Below, piece by piece: positions 25,138-34,659 of a stretch of DNA of 64,000 bases (position 1 is its first letter; each line of letters opens with the position of its first letter). The position numbers and the translations under genes are program-made. This DNA is from Dyella_B jejuensis (GTDB lineage: Bacteria; Pseudomonadota; Gammaproteobacteria; Xanthomonadales; Rhodanobacteraceae): NCBI RefSeq assembly GCF_044904675.1, contig NZ_JADIKJ010000009.1, forward strand, positions 62,001 to 126,000, given 5' to 3'. Below the pieces are notes generated by a model. The model saw only the letters and a program-made list of their open reading frames with translations. It did no database searches and was not told the DNA's origin.

Positions 25138-25896
25138 TCAATCGCGCATCAGCACCGCTCGCATCTTGCCGAGCGCACTCTTGTTGATCTGGCAGATCCG
25201 CGCCGCGGTCAGGTCGAGCACTTCCGCGATCTGGCTCAGGTTCAATTCGTATTCGTAATACAACTGGATCACTTGCTGTTCGCGCGCATCCAGCGCCCGC
25301 AGCGCCGCGGCGATGCTGGCCTGATTGACCACTGCCTGTTCCGGCCCCGCCTGCACGCCAGCCACCTCGCCGTGCTTGGCGAAAATCTCGTCGAAGCTGG
25401 CGAAGGCCTGCGCGTTGTCGGCCAGTTCCAGCTGGTCGTGTTCCTCCGGCGAGATGCCCAGGACACCGCACAACTCGCTTCGGCTCGGTTCGCGCCCCAA
25501 CTTGCGGCGCAGCTCGCGTTCGGCCTGGCGCAACTTGTGCGCGGATTGCCGCGTGCTGCGCGGACGCCAGTCGAGGCGACGCAGTTCGTCCAGCATCGCC
25601 CCGCGCACGCGCAGCGAGGCGTAGCCGCCGAAGCCATCGTCCGGCTCGCCGTAGCGGCGCAGCGCCTCGAGCAGGCCGATCAGGCCGATCTGTTCCATGT
25701 CCTCGATGTCGAGCACGCCACCCGCCTGCGAGGCCAGGCTGCGCGCGACCCGCTTGACCAGCGGCGTATAGGTCAGGAGCCAGCGCTGTTCCTCGGCCCT
25801 GCTCATCGCCTGGCCGGCACGCTGCACGTTGCCGTAACCGCAGCCGCCGGATGGCGCGACGGCGCTATCCGCCATGTTGTCGACGTAACTGTCCAT
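25138..25896 (-). CDS. fliA: FliA, sigma-28 flagellar sigma factor (LafS-like)
   Basis: 252 aa from the ATG at 25896, 13 nt beyond the fliL stop. Region 2 (TPLVKRVARSLASQ, LDIEDMEQIGLIGLLEALRRY, FGGYASLRVRGAMLDELRRLDW), region 3 (LRRKLGREPSRSEL) and region 4 (DAREQQVIQLYYEYELNLSQIAEVLDLTAARICQI) are all present. It directs transcription of late genes such as flagellin. Placement between fliL and motA is that of lafS in lateral flagellar loci. Confidence 0.95.
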   Translation of the reverse strand: MDSYVDNMADSAVAPSGGCGYGNVQRAGQAMSRAEEQRWLLTYTPLVKRVARSLASQAGGVLDIEDMEQIGLIGLLEALRRYGEPDDGFGGYASLRVRGAMLDELRRLDWRPRSTRQSAHKLRQAERELRRKLGREPSRSELCGVLGISPEEHDQLELADNAQAFASFDEIFAKHGEVAGVQAGPEQAVVNQASIAAALRALDAREQQVIQLYYEYELNLSQIAEVLDLTAARICQINKSALGKMRAVLMRD

Positions 25897-25909
25897 ACCG
25901 GCAGCGGCC

Positions 25910-26377
25910 TTATTCGAGCATCTGCTTGTCGACTTGCACGCTGTAGAACGGCACCGCGCCCGTTCCGCCGTAGACCTCGACATAGGCCTTCTGCAACACG
26001 GAAGAAAGCTGGTCCACGTCCATGCCGCGGATATCTTCCACGCTGAAGCCCGAAAGCGCGTGGTACGCCGTACTGCGCAGCAGCGGCAGTTGTTCCTTTA
26101 CCTGCTTTTCTTTTTTGGCGTCGGTCTGGAATACCAGGTCCAACGCCAGATAATGCGCGCGCGCCGCATTCGGCGTGTGCAACATGACGATCAGCTTGTC
26201 GAGCGTCACGAAACGCGAATCGGCGCTCGCCACGGCATGGTTTCCGTCGGAGGCGACGCCCGTGGTGTTGCCTTTATCGGACTTGGCAAACGGTCCGGTA
26301 CCGTCCAGCCACGCGGTGGCTACGCCACCGGCGGCCAGCGCCGCCACTATGCCCAGTATTGCTACCTTGGTTTTCAT
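25910..26377 (-). CDS. fliL: FliL, basal-body stator-associated protein
   Basis: 155 aa from the ATG at 26377, with GAGG about 9 nt upstream; it overlaps the fliK stop (ATGA). One N-terminal membrane segment (residues 4-22) is followed by a periplasmic domain (SRFVTLDKLIVMLHTP, HYLALDLVFQTDAKKEKQVKEQLPLLRSTAYHALSG) of the FliL family. FliL surrounds stator units and is most important for swarming. Gene order fliK-fliL-fliA-motA is as in Laf/Flag-2 loci. Confidence 0.93.
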   Translation of the reverse strand: MKTKVAILGIVAALAAGGVATAWLDGTGPFAKSDKGNTTGVASDGNHAVASADSRFVTLDKLIVMLHTPNAARAHYLALDLVFQTDAKKEKQVKEQLPLLRSTAYHALSGFSVEDIRGMDVDQLSSVLQKAYVEVYGGTGAVPFYSVQVDKQMLE

Positions 26378-27513
26378 GTTCGATATCCTCTTGTTTCGGC
26401 GACGCGCTTCCACGCCATGTCAAAGGCTTCGTCGGATGAATCGGTGGCCCAGGCCCGGCCTGGCGCCTGCCGATGAGGCGCTTCGCGGTCGTGATCCGGT
26501 TGCGGCTGTCCGCCACGGCCACCGTGTTCGGCGTTGCGGCCGTGGTGGATTTGCACTGTCACATCGTTGAACTGGCGATTGCTTAATTCCTGCCGCAGGC
26601 CATCGCCGATCGCCTGCAACTGCTGCGCCACTTCGGCGCGGCTGGCGCTGATATGCACGTGCAACGCGCCGGCTTCATGCCGGAGTTCGATGCGCACGCT
26701 GCCGGACAAATGCGGGTCCAGGCGGATTACCGCCTGCTGCGTGCCCTGTGCGGCTTGCATGCTGATGCGCTCGCCCAGCGCACCAAGCAGCTTTTGCTCC
26801 GGCGCCATGGTGGCGGGCGGCGCATGTGCCTTCGCGGCCGCGCTTTCCGAGACCGTTGGAAAAGCCGTGAAGGAAGCCAGCGGCAACGGCTCCGCAGCCG
26901 CGCGCACGTTGACCGTGGACGGCAGCGAAGCGGTCCGTTCAGTGCCGTCGCGCGTCGGAGACACCGCACGTGAAAGCACCGCACGCACCGCGCCATCCGC
27001 GTTTGGCCGTGCCATGGAAGTTTCTGCGAATGCAGGCGCCATCGACGCGGGTGCGAACGACGCCAACGATAGATGGCGGTCGTCGGCGAGAGCCAACTGC
27101 TGCGGCGTCGCGGCTTTGGCTTGCACCTGCGGATCAACGTTACCAGGCTCCGCAACACGCTCGCATGCGTCGCCCTCGTTACCGCCCGGCAGGTCGAGCA
27201 TGGGGCCGGATGGCTGCGCCGCCGCCGTGGTGAACGGAATGTCGGCCGGTGTCACTGGAAAGATGACCGACGCATCGTTCGGCGTGCATGCATCGGCCTG
27301 CTCCCATTCCCGGCCGATGGCTTGCTCTTCTTGAGCACCTGCGGCCGGCGCCGGCGTTTCCGGCGACGTATCGCCCAGCCGTTCGCCGAGCAGGAAGGCG
27401 TGCATGTCCTGCCATGTCGGGGCGTCGGCAGACGGTGGCGCCATGGCCGGCTTGGCGCTGTCCTGCCGGACTGCCACGGGCAACGCGCCGGTGCGGGCGA
27501 ATGAAAGATTCAC
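26374..27513 (-). CDS. fliK: FliK, hook-length control protein
   Basis: 379 aa. The long N-terminal part is low-complexity (Ala, Pro, Thr rich), as in FliK molecular rulers. The C-terminal substrate-specificity domain is recognisable (QAVIRLDPHLSGSVRIELRHEAGALHVHISA, then VAQQLQAIGDGLRQELS, FNDVTVQIHHG). Secreted FliK measures hook length and triggers the FlhB switch. It overlaps fliT and fliL by 4 nt each. Confidence 0.93.
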   Translation of the reverse strand: MNLSFARTGALPVAVRQDSAKPAMAPPSADAPTWQDMHAFLLGERLGDTSPETPAPAAGAQEEQAIGREWEQADACTPNDASVIFPVTPADIPFTTAAAQPSGPMLDLPGGNEGDACERVAEPGNVDPQVQAKAATPQQLALADDRHLSLASFAPASMAPAFAETSMARPNADGAVRAVLSRAVSPTRDGTERTASLPSTVNVRAAAEPLPLASFTAFPTVSESAAAKAHAPPATMAPEQKLLGALGERISMQAAQGTQQAVIRLDPHLSGSVRIELRHEAGALHVHISASRAEVAQQLQAIGDGLRQELSNRQFNDVTVQIHHGRNAEHGGRGGQPQPDHDREAPHRQAPGRAWATDSSDEAFDMAWKRVAETRGYRT

Positions 27514-27833
27514 AGGTCCGCGCCTTCCGACATGTCGCCGTGCAGCGCGTAAGCGACCCGTGCCGAGCGATTCCGGTTGAAATCGGTCATCTCGTCGGCA
27601 AGTTGGCGCCGCTCTTGCGCGATGAGCGCCAAGGTGGCGCGCATTTCCGCCCTTACGCTATCCAGCGCGCGGTATTCGGCGGCCTGCCAATGGGCATGCG
27701 CGGCCAGCTTGCTGGCCAGTGCGCGCAGGTCGCGATCTTCCTTCGCTACGGCTTGCCAATCGCGCACGGCGGTGGCTTCGCGCAACCGTGCGGCACCCAG
27801 GTTCAAGCGGCTGGAAACAGGCGTGTGTTTCAT
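27510..27833 (-). CDS. fliT: FliT-like chaperone (LafD position)
   Basis: 107 aa from the ATG at 27833, which overlaps the fliS stop (ATGA); the longer frame up to 28040 lies inside fliS and has no family features. The protein is nearly all helical (RLREATAVRDWQAVAKEDRDLRALASKL, SVRAEMRATLALIAQERRQLADEM). Its size, structure and place between fliS and fliK indicate the FliT slot, the chaperone for FliD. Sequence similarity in this family is low, so position carries much of the call. Confidence 0.72.
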   Translation of the reverse strand: MKHTPVSSRLNLGAARLREATAVRDWQAVAKEDRDLRALASKLAAHAHWQAAEYRALDSVRAEMRATLALIAQERRQLADEMTDFNRNRSARVAYALHGDMSEGADL

Positions 27834-28216
27834 GCGCTGCGGTCCTCGACCTTCTGCCAGGCATCGCGCAAGGTGGTGACGAGGCCGATGACCTCCTCCA
27901 CCATGCCGGTGTCGAGCTGGCAGCCCGCCTGGTTCAAACGTGCCGTGCAGTAATCGTAGAGACGTCCCAGTTGCGTCACGGCTTCGCCGCCCAGCTCGAA
28001 ATCGAGCGAGCTGGTCAGCGCCGCGAACATGTCGATGCACTTGTTGATGCTGCGGCCCTTCTCCTCATAGCGCAGGTGCTCAATGTGGGCGCGCACGCGC
28101 ACCATCTCGTCGAGCAAGCCGTTCATCAGTACCAGCACCAGTTGCACCGGCGAGGCGCCGGCGACCTGGGTATTGAGGCTGGCGCTACGGTATTGGCCGT
28201 AACCCATAGGGTCCAT
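27830..28216 (-). CDS. fliS: FliS, flagellin export chaperone
   Basis: 128 aa. Begins MDPMGYGQYRSASLNTQVAGASPVQLVLVLMNGLLDEM, the usual FliS start with the Y-x3-tv pattern, followed by KGRSINKCIDMFAALTSSLDFELGGE. It binds the flagellin C-terminus and prevents early polymerisation. It starts 2 nt after the fliD stop. Confidence 0.95.
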   Translation of the reverse strand: MDPMGYGQYRSASLNTQVAGASPVQLVLVLMNGLLDEMVRVRAHIEHLRYEEKGRSINKCIDMFAALTSSLDFELGGEAVTQLGRLYDYCTARLNQAGCQLDTGMVEEVIGLVTTLRDAWQKVEDRSA

Positions 28217-28218
28217 GG

Positions 28219-29580
28219 TTATTTCTTCCCGCTATCTGGTTTCAGGGCATCCAAGAGTTCGAGCGTGTATTTCATCTGCTGGTCGATCAGCTGATAGCGA
28301 TTGAACTGCACGACATAACGCTCATAAACACGATGGTATTGAGCTTGCAGCGTGGTCTCGCGCTTGCTCAAAAGATCCTGAACTTTCTTGGCCGAGTCTT
28401 CCCGGCTCTTGATTTGTCCGTTGGCGCTCGATAGCCAACCATCGAGGTAATCGCCGAACTTGCCGGTCAAGCCGGCCTTGCCATCGCCGAACAGCTTGTC
28501 GAGCCCGGCGGGGTCCGCGCTCAACGCGCCCTTGAATTTGTCGGCATCGAGCGAAAGCTTGCCGTCGCGATCGGCAGTGATGCCGAAGTCGAGCAGGCGC
28601 GTGCCATCCACGGATTGGCGCAGGATGTCGTTCATGCGCTGCTGCAAGGCACGCACGCCGGCGTCGCCCGCCATCGGGCCGGCCGAACCGGGCGTACCGT
28701 TGCCGGCATAGGCAAGTTCGTCGATGATTTTCTTCAGCGCGTTGTACGCCTCGATGAAAGACTGCAGGTTCTCTTCGGTGGATGCGCCATCGCGATTGAC
28801 GGTAAGCAGCAATGCCGCATCGCCAGGGCGCATGGCGGTATTGAAGGTGACGCTGACACCCTGGATCCCGGTGAAGGTATTGGAGCTTTGCTCGATGCGC
28901 GTGCCGCCTTCGCCGCCGAGATAAAACACCGCATTCTGCGCGGCGATCATTTCGTTGGCGCCATCCAGCGCATTGCGCAAGCCATCGTTGCCGATCCCGC
29001 TGGTATTGAGCGTGATCTCACCATCTTTGCCGGACTGGCCGGCAGTAAGTACCAATTGCTGTTCGCCGCCCACGGTGACGACTGAAGCACTGACCGCGCC
29101 GCGGTTGCCGGAAGCCTCATTGATCATGCGCGCCATCTCGGCTGGCGAGACATTGCCGTTGGCATCGGCCTTGGCCGCACTGAGATCGACGTCGAAGCTG
29201 GAGCCGTCGCCAAGCTCGATGGTCAGCGTGCCGGCCTCGTCGACCGGTGTTGCCGGAATACCGGCCACCGACAACTGATGCGCGGTGGCCAGCTGTTCCA
29301 CGAAGAAGGCATAACTCCCGGCCTGCGCGCTCGCGCCAACCGATACGCTGCCCATCGCCGGATTCGACAACAGACCCTGATAGCTGATCACGCTGCCCAT
29401 CGAGGACAGTTTGGTAAGCGCGGTCTGGAACGAAGACAACGCGCCGCGCAGCTTGCCCAGTGCCTCGGCGGCGCGGGTAGCATCCTTCTTTTGCGCATCA
29501 AGCCGGTCGAAGGCGTTCTTCATGAACAATTCGGTGAAATACAGCGCGTTTTCCGTGGGGGTATTGGGATCGACGATCAT
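28219..29580 (-). CDS. fliD: FliD, filament cap protein (LafB-like)
   Basis: 453 aa. The N-terminal D0 segment is followed by the FliD core (SVGASAQAGSYAFFVEQLATAHQLS, TIELGDGSSFDVDLS, FTGIQGVSVTFNTAMRPGDAALLLTV, FIEAYNALKKIIDEL) and a C-terminal coiled coil (KKVQDLLSKRETTLQAQYHRVYERYVVQFNRYQ). It caps the filament tip and assists flagellin folding. The start overlaps fliJ by 4 nt, joining export-apparatus and filament genes in one operon, which polar systems usually do not do. Confidence 0.94.
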   Translation of the reverse strand: MIVDPNTPTENALYFTELFMKNAFDRLDAQKKDATRAAEALGKLRGALSSFQTALTKLSSMGSVISYQGLLSNPAMGSVSVGASAQAGSYAFFVEQLATAHQLSVAGIPATPVDEAGTLTIELGDGSSFDVDLSAAKADANGNVSPAEMARMINEASGNRGAVSASVVTVGGEQQLVLTAGQSGKDGEITLNTSGIGNDGLRNALDGANEMIAAQNAVFYLGGEGGTRIEQSSNTFTGIQGVSVTFNTAMRPGDAALLLTVNRDGASTEENLQSFIEAYNALKKIIDELAYAGNGTPGSAGPMAGDAGVRALQQRMNDILRQSVDGTRLLDFGITADRDGKLSLDADKFKGALSADPAGLDKLFGDGKAGLTGKFGDYLDGWLSSANGQIKSREDSAKKVQDLLSKRETTLQAQYHRVYERYVVQFNRYQLIDQQMKYTLELLDALKPDSGKK

Positions 29581-30047
29581 GGCTGGGCTTCGCTGGATAA
29601 GTGAACGCGGGAGTGGGAGTGATTACGGCACCAGGCCTGGACGGCGAGCTGGTCCTGTTGTTTCTGTTCGTGCCGATGCCGCTGGCGTTCCAGCACCTGG
29701 CGCTTGCCTTGCAGCGCGCGTTCCAGGCACTCATGCTTGAGCGCGGCCTGGGTCAGTGCTTGCCGGCTGGCTTCGATCGTCGCGTCGTGACGCGCCAGAT
29801 CCTGGCGATGCGCAGCAATCAAGTCGCACAGCGATGACTTGTAGTGCGCGCTGTTGCTCGCCAAGGCCGGGCAGCCGCTGTCGCCGGCCGCCGTCGTGTC
29901 GAGCAGGTGTTCCATGCGCTCGAGGTTGTCCTGGTAGCGCATGCGCAGCGCCTGGCGATTGGCCAGTTCGCCGGTCAACCGATCCACATCGTGCGCGCGC
30001 AATTGGACCAGGCGCGCGAGACTGTCGACAGTGCGTTGCATGCTCAT
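29577..30047 (-). CDS. fliJ: FliJ, export ATPase stalk protein
   Basis: 156 aa, a continuous charged helix (SLARLVQLRAHDVDRLTGELANRQALRMRYQDNLERM, then HYKSSLCDLIAAHRQDLARHDATIEASRQALTQAA) consistent with the two-stranded coiled coil of FliJ. It rotates in the FliI hexamer and couples to FlhA. It overlaps fliI and fliD by 4 nt each. Confidence 0.87.
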   Translation of the reverse strand: MSMQRTVDSLARLVQLRAHDVDRLTGELANRQALRMRYQDNLERMEHLLDTTAAGDSGCPALASNSAHYKSSLCDLIAAHRQDLARHDATIEASRQALTQAALKHECLERALQGKRQVLERQRHRHEQKQQDQLAVQAWCRNHSHSRVHLSSEAQP

Positions 30048-31348
30048 GCCAGCAACGCCTCCATCTGCGCGATCGCGTCAGCAAGCGGCGCGGCTTCGTG
30101 CATGCCTTGTTGCAAGTACGCCGCCATGCGCGGGTGCAAGCTGACGGCACGATCGGTGTGCGGATCGGCGCCCGCTACGTAACCGCCAAGCGGAATCAGG
30201 TCGCGTACTTGCGCATGGCGATTGAGCAGCTCGCGCAATTCGCGCACGGCCTGCTGATGCGCGCCGGACGTCACCAGCGTCATGCAGCGGCTGACCGAGC
30301 GCGCTACATCGATCGCCGGATAATGGCCCTGCGCGGCGAGATCGCGCGACAGCATGATGTGCCCGTCAAGGATTGCGCGCGCGGTGTCCACGACCGGGTC
30401 TTGTTCATCGTCGCCTTCGGCCAGCACGGTGTAGATCGCGCTCATGCTGCCTGCGCCTTCACCGTTGCCGGCGCTTTCCACCAGTTGCGGCAACAGGCCG
30501 AATACCGATGGCGGGTAACCGCGCGTCGCGGGCGGCTCGCCCAGCGCCAGCGCCATTTCGCGTTGCGCCATCGCATAGCGCGTCAGCGAATCGACCAGCA
30601 ACAGCACGTTGCCGCCGGCATCGCGATAATGCGCGGCGATGGCATGGCACAGTTCGGTTGCCATCAGGCGCATCAACGGCGATTCGTCCGCCGGCGCCAC
30701 CACCACCACTGCCTTCTTCAAACCTTCCGGGCCCAGCGAGTGCTCGATGAACTCGCGCACTTCGCGTCCGCGTTCGCCGATCAGGCCGACCACCACCACG
30801 TCGGCTTCGGTCTGGCGGGTGATCATGCCGAGCAGCACGCTCTTGCCCACGCCGCTGCCCGCAAACAAACCCACGCGCTGTCCACGACCGAGCGTCAGCA
30901 TGCCGTTGATCGCGCGGACGCCTACATCCAGCACGCCACGCACCGGCTGCTTCTTCATCGGATTGACGCGCGGCGGGCGCAGCGAAAGCGGTTGCTCGCC
31001 AAGCAGCGGCCCAAGACCGTCGATCGGCTCGCCGAGCCCGTCGATGATGCGGCCGCGCCAGGCCGGACCGATCGTCAGGCGGCGCTCGCCGCTGTCTGCC
31101 ACCACGCGGGCGCCGGCGACCAGGCCGGCCTGCTTGCGAAAGGGCATGAGATACGACACGTTGTTGCGGAAACCCACCACGCGGGCGTCCAGCCATTCGC
31201 CGGAGGTTGTTTCGATGCGTGCGTGCTGTCCGGTCTCGAAGGCGTAACCGGTGGCTTCCAGCAGGATGCCCGATACGCCGCTGAGCCTTCCTACTTCACG
31301 AGCGACCGGAACGTCGTCGAGCTTAAGCCGGCTCAGTGAACGGATCAT
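30044..31348 (-). CDS. fliI: FliI, flagellar export ATPase
   Basis: 434 aa from the ATG at 31348, which overlaps the fliH stop; the frame upstream to 31462 lies inside fliH. It has the F1-type Walker A AGSGVGKS (residues 163-170), Walker B region VLLLVDSLTRYAMAQRE and EGDDEQDPVVDTARAILDGHI. FliI energises and organises export of flagellar subunits at the cytoplasmic face with FliH and FliJ. Confidence 0.96.
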   Translation of the reverse strand: MIRSLSRLKLDDVPVAREVGRLSGVSGILLEATGYAFETGQHARIETTSGEWLDARVVGFRNNVSYLMPFRKQAGLVAGARVVADSGERRLTIGPAWRGRIIDGLGEPIDGLGPLLGEQPLSLRPPRVNPMKKQPVRGVLDVGVRAINGMLTLGRGQRVGLFAGSGVGKSVLLGMITRQTEADVVVVGLIGERGREVREFIEHSLGPEGLKKAVVVVAPADESPLMRLMATELCHAIAAHYRDAGGNVLLLVDSLTRYAMAQREMALALGEPPATRGYPPSVFGLLPQLVESAGNGEGAGSMSAIYTVLAEGDDEQDPVVDTARAILDGHIMLSRDLAAQGHYPAIDVARSVSRCMTLVTSGAHQQAVRELRELLNRHAQVRDLIPLGGYVAGADPHTDRAVSLHPRMAAYLQQGMHEAAPLADAIAQMEALLA

Positions 31349-31992
31349 GCATCCTCCTGCACGGGGTCGGTGTGCAACACGCCATGGATCTGTTCCATGC
31401 AAATGGCGAGGCGCTGCGCACAGCCCACGTCCAGCTCGCGCTGGCCGGCGCTGATGCGGCATTCGCCTGGCGCCAATTTCGGATCGGGCGCCAGGCCATA
31501 GCGCTTGGCGCGCCTCGGCGCGGCTTTCAGCACCCGCTGGTATTCGTCCGGATGCAGGCGCACCTCGATGGTCTCGACCGGTCTGGGCAGGTCCGCCAGG
31601 GCTTCATCGACAAAGGCGAGCAGTTGTTCCGGATGCGTTTCGAGTTCAAGGCGCACAACCTGCCTGGCGACCTGCTCGACCAATGCCGCGATCTGTTCGC
31701 GTGCGGCAACCCGATCGTCGCGCTGCCATTGCGCAAAACCGGCCACGAGGGCATCGAGCGGTTCACTCAAGGCCTCCAGCGCCGCCTGCGCATCGCGCGC
31801 GGCGCTTTCGCTACCGCTGCGGACACCCTCGGCATAGCCAGCGGCACGGCCTTCGTCGTAGCCGGCCTGCCGGTGCTCTTCCAGCATGTCGTCCCTCAGC
31901 GCCAGCTCGGCGACGGCCACCTCGACCGGCGCGTCCTCGCCAGCGAGCACGCGCGTCAGAGATGGAAAAGCATGCCGGCGATAGGACGTCAT
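31345..31992 (-). CDS. fliH: FliH, export ATPase regulator
   Basis: 215 aa from the ATG at 31992 (TSYRRHAFPSLTRVLAGED), overlapping the fliG stop by one base (TGATG). A Gly-repeat helix region (AGYDEGRAAGYAEGVRSGSESAA) and the C-terminal FliI-binding domain (ETIEVRLHPDEYQRVL, ECRISAGQRELDVGCAQRL) are typical. FliH tethers FliI to FliN and FlhA. Confidence 0.93.
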   Translation of the reverse strand: MTSYRRHAFPSLTRVLAGEDAPVEVAVAELALRDDMLEEHRQAGYDEGRAAGYAEGVRSGSESAARDAQAALEALSEPLDALVAGFAQWQRDDRVAAREQIAALVEQVARQVVRLELETHPEQLLAFVDEALADLPRPVETIEVRLHPDEYQRVLKAAPRRAKRYGLAPDPKLAPGECRISAGQRELDVGCAQRLAICMEQIHGVLHTDPVQEDA

Positions 31993-33032
31993 CACACGAC
32001 GTCCTCGGCCACCAGCTGCAGCGTGATCTCGCCTTCGCCGGCAAGCTCGCGCAGTTGGTCCATGATGTCGCGGCGCGCCTCTTCGACGCGGCTGAGCGGC
32101 ATGGCCGGAGTCCGGCGCAACATTTCTTCGAACGACTGCACCTGGCGCTGCGGCATCGAGCGCATCAATGTCTCCTGCACCTTCGGATCGGCACCCTTCA
32201 ACGCGATGCCCCACTGTTCGAACGGCACTTCTTGCAGGATCGCGGCGACAGTTGCCTCGCTCTGGTAGGCCAGGATGCCGAATTCATAGATATGGCTTTC
32301 GACTTCGGATACCACGTCCGGATCGTGCGCACGCAGCAGTTCCACGACTTGCGCGCGGTCGCCCGGCATGCGGTTGATGATGTCGGCGACCTGGCGCACC
32401 CCTTCCACCGCGGTACTTTGCGTGCCGAGATTTTCGATGCAGGCGTCGACCACGGCTTCCACGTCGCGCAGCAGTTCGTGATCGATTTCCTTCAAGCGTG
32501 CGATTTGCAGCAACACCAGGTCGCAGCTTTCCGCCGGCAGCGCATGGATCACCTGGCTGGCCTGTTCGGGCGGCAATAGCGCCAGGAACATCGCCTGCAT
32601 GCGCACGTGTTCGCGCGCCAGGCGGTCGGCCAGCCATTGCGGTTGCGCCCACTGCAAACGCGCCATCTTCGGACCGATCACATCGCCGTAGATATGGTTG
32701 AGTACGTTGTTGGCAATCACACTGCCCAGCGCCAGGTCCAGCGAACGCTGCAGGAACTGGCGCGAAGCGCCGCGCACGCTGCTTTGCTCCTGGAAAGCGT
32801 CGAAGAAGGTCTGCAAGGTGTCTTGCACCGCATCGACCTTCACACCGTTCATGCGCGCCATCACCAGCGTCACGTCGAGCAGTTCTTCGCGCGACAGGCA
32901 GCGCAATACGGCTGAAGCGGCTTCCTCGCCCATGCTCAAGAGGGTAATGGCGGCGCGTTCGACCGAACTCAGTTCCACGCCCGCTTCACCGGCGAACGCA
33001 TGGCCGAGGCTGTTGCTATGGGAGTTATCCAT
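31992..33032 (-). CDS. fliG: FliG, C-ring torque protein
   Basis: 346 aa from the ATG at 33032 (MDNSHSNSLGHAF), which overlaps the fliF end by 8 nt. N- and middle domains are present (SSVERAAITLLSMGEEAASAVLRCLS; the EHVRMQAMFLALLPPEQASQVI equivalent of the usual EHPQTIA motif), and the C-terminal torque domain (LQEVPFEQWGIALKGADPKVQETLMRSMPQRQVQSFEEMLRRT) keeps the Lys, Arg, two acidic residues and Arg expected to face MotA. Confidence 0.94.
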   Translation of the reverse strand: MDNSHSNSLGHAFAGEAGVELSSVERAAITLLSMGEEAASAVLRCLSREELLDVTLVMARMNGVKVDAVQDTLQTFFDAFQEQSSVRGASRQFLQRSLDLALGSVIANNVLNHIYGDVIGPKMARLQWAQPQWLADRLAREHVRMQAMFLALLPPEQASQVIHALPAESCDLVLLQIARLKEIDHELLRDVEAVVDACIENLGTQSTAVEGVRQVADIINRMPGDRAQVVELLRAHDPDVVSEVESHIYEFGILAYQSEATVAAILQEVPFEQWGIALKGADPKVQETLMRSMPQRQVQSFEEMLRRTPAMPLSRVEEARRDIMDQLRELAGEGEITLQLVAEDVV

Positions 33033-34644
33033 GTTTGCGGATCCACGGTTTGATGACATCGGCGACGCGCTCTGGCGCCTGCGAAGCGAGCACCTTCAAA
33101 TGCTCGACCAATACGTCGGCGCTGGAGCCGATCGGCGGCAACGGAATTTCGTCTTCGTCGAGCGGCGAAGGCGCGGGCGTGGCTGGCGCAGTCGATTCGG
33201 CCGCCCTGGCCTCGGCCACGACAGGTGCCGATGACGTCGGCACTGACGGATTCTGGTTGGCAACCCACTGGCGCAGGATCTTGATCAGCGGCCGCAGCAC
33301 CAGCAGGAAGAGCAGCAGCGCGAGCACGCCGTAGCCAGCATAGCCACCCATGGTCAGCAGGTTCTCGGGCTGCTTCCACCATGGCAGCACGGCCTCGGTC
33401 TTGGGCACATGGAAATCAAGCGCGGAAACGGTGAGCTGGTCTTCGCGTGCGTCATCCATGCCGATGCCGCTCTGCAGAATGTTTTCGATGCGGCCCAATT
33501 GTTCGGGCGTCCACGCCTTGCCATCCGGCGAGGCGCTGTTGTTCAGCACCACCGCCACGCTCACGCGCTTCACGCGCGATGGGCTGCGTTTGATCTGCAC
33601 CACGTTGCGGTCATACACGTATTGGCGGGTGATGGCGTTTTTCTGCGAGCGCGGCATGGCCTTTTCGCTGGCGGCCGGCGCATTGCCCGCCGACGCCGGA
33701 CGATTGGACAAGGAACCGGGCACGCCCAGCGCCGCCTGGCCGTGATCCTGTTCATCGCGCGTCGCCTCGTTGGTGATCAGCGGTTTGTCACCGTATTGTT
33801 CGTGCATTTCCTCGATGCGGTCGTTATCCGTTTCCACCATCACGCTGGCTTTGAAGTTGCCTTCGCCCAGGCTCTGGGTGAGCAGGTCGCGGATGTTGCG
33901 CAAGGTTTCCTCGCGCACGCGCGCACCGATTTCGCTGTCGGCCACGCTGGGATCGTTCGGATCGATGGTGGAGGACAGATAGTTGCCGGCCTGGTCGATC
34001 ACCGCGACCCGCGCAGGATCCAGGTTGGCCACGCTGCCGGATACCATGCCGACGATCGCGGCGATCTGCTCCTTGCTCAGCTTGCGGCCCGGCTTGAGCG
34101 TGAGCACCACCGACGCCGAACTCTTGTCGCCGTCGCTCAGAATGAATGACGACGACTTGGCGATCGACAGGTGTACGCGCGCCGTTTCGACCGGATCGAG
34201 GCTCATGACGCTCTTGATCAATTCGCCTTCCAGGCCGCGACGGAACCGCACGTCCTGCACGAACTGGCTGACACCGAGCGGGTCGCTCTTGTCGACTTGC
34301 TCCAGGCCATCCGGCAATTTGGCCACCACGCCCTTGGCGGCGAGCAGCATGCGCGCCCGGCCGAGCTTGGATTCGGGCACCAGTACCTGGCCGCTTTGCG
34401 GATGGATGCGATAAGGAATGCGCTCGGCATCGAGCACCGTCATGGTGTCGGCCGCGGCAACGTCCTCGCGCGCGCCGAACAATGGCTTGTAGCTGGCATC
34501 GCTGCGCCACAGGAACATCATCGCCAGCGCCGTCAGGCCGATCGCCAGCACTACGATCGGCAACAGTTTCATCAGCGTGGCCGACGCCGGAAGCCGGATG
34601 CCGGTAGCAAACCCGGCGGCCTTGGTTTTAAGTTTCGCGAACAT
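33025..34644 (-). CDS. fliF: FliF, MS-ring protein
   Basis: 539 aa. Two membrane helices (about residues 27-46 and 430-450) bracket the periplasmic ring-building domains (SYKPLFGAREDVAAADTMTVLDAERIPYRI, KSDPLGVSQFVQDVRFRRGLEGEL, ARVHLSIAKSSSF). The C-terminal cytoplasmic tail ends in LKVLASQAPERVADVIKPWIRK, the FliG-binding motif. It is the base on which the basal body assembles. Confidence 0.96.
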   Translation of the reverse strand: MFAKLKTKAAGFATGIRLPASATLMKLLPIVVLAIGLTALAMMFLWRSDASYKPLFGAREDVAAADTMTVLDAERIPYRIHPQSGQVLVPESKLGRARMLLAAKGVVAKLPDGLEQVDKSDPLGVSQFVQDVRFRRGLEGELIKSVMSLDPVETARVHLSIAKSSSFILSDGDKSSASVVLTLKPGRKLSKEQIAAIVGMVSGSVANLDPARVAVIDQAGNYLSSTIDPNDPSVADSEIGARVREETLRNIRDLLTQSLGEGNFKASVMVETDNDRIEEMHEQYGDKPLITNEATRDEQDHGQAALGVPGSLSNRPASAGNAPAASEKAMPRSQKNAITRQYVYDRNVVQIKRSPSRVKRVSVAVVLNNSASPDGKAWTPEQLGRIENILQSGIGMDDAREDQLTVSALDFHVPKTEAVLPWWKQPENLLTMGGYAGYGVLALLLFLLVLRPLIKILRQWVANQNPSVPTSSAPVVAEARAAESTAPATPAPSPLDEDEIPLPPIGSSADVLVEHLKVLASQAPERVADVIKPWIRKHG

Positions 34645-34659
34645 GGCTCAGGCCGCCGC

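Noticed and set aside
27834..28040. Longer N-terminus for the FliT-like protein
   Set aside because: It lies wholly inside fliS in another frame, is rich in Arg/His/Gly as shadow frames are, and the ATGA overlap at 27830-27833 gives a natural start.
31993..32214. Longer N-terminus for FliH
   Set aside because: Antiparallel frame artefact of fliG; the start at 31992 overlaps the fliG stop exactly as in the other gene pairs of the operon.
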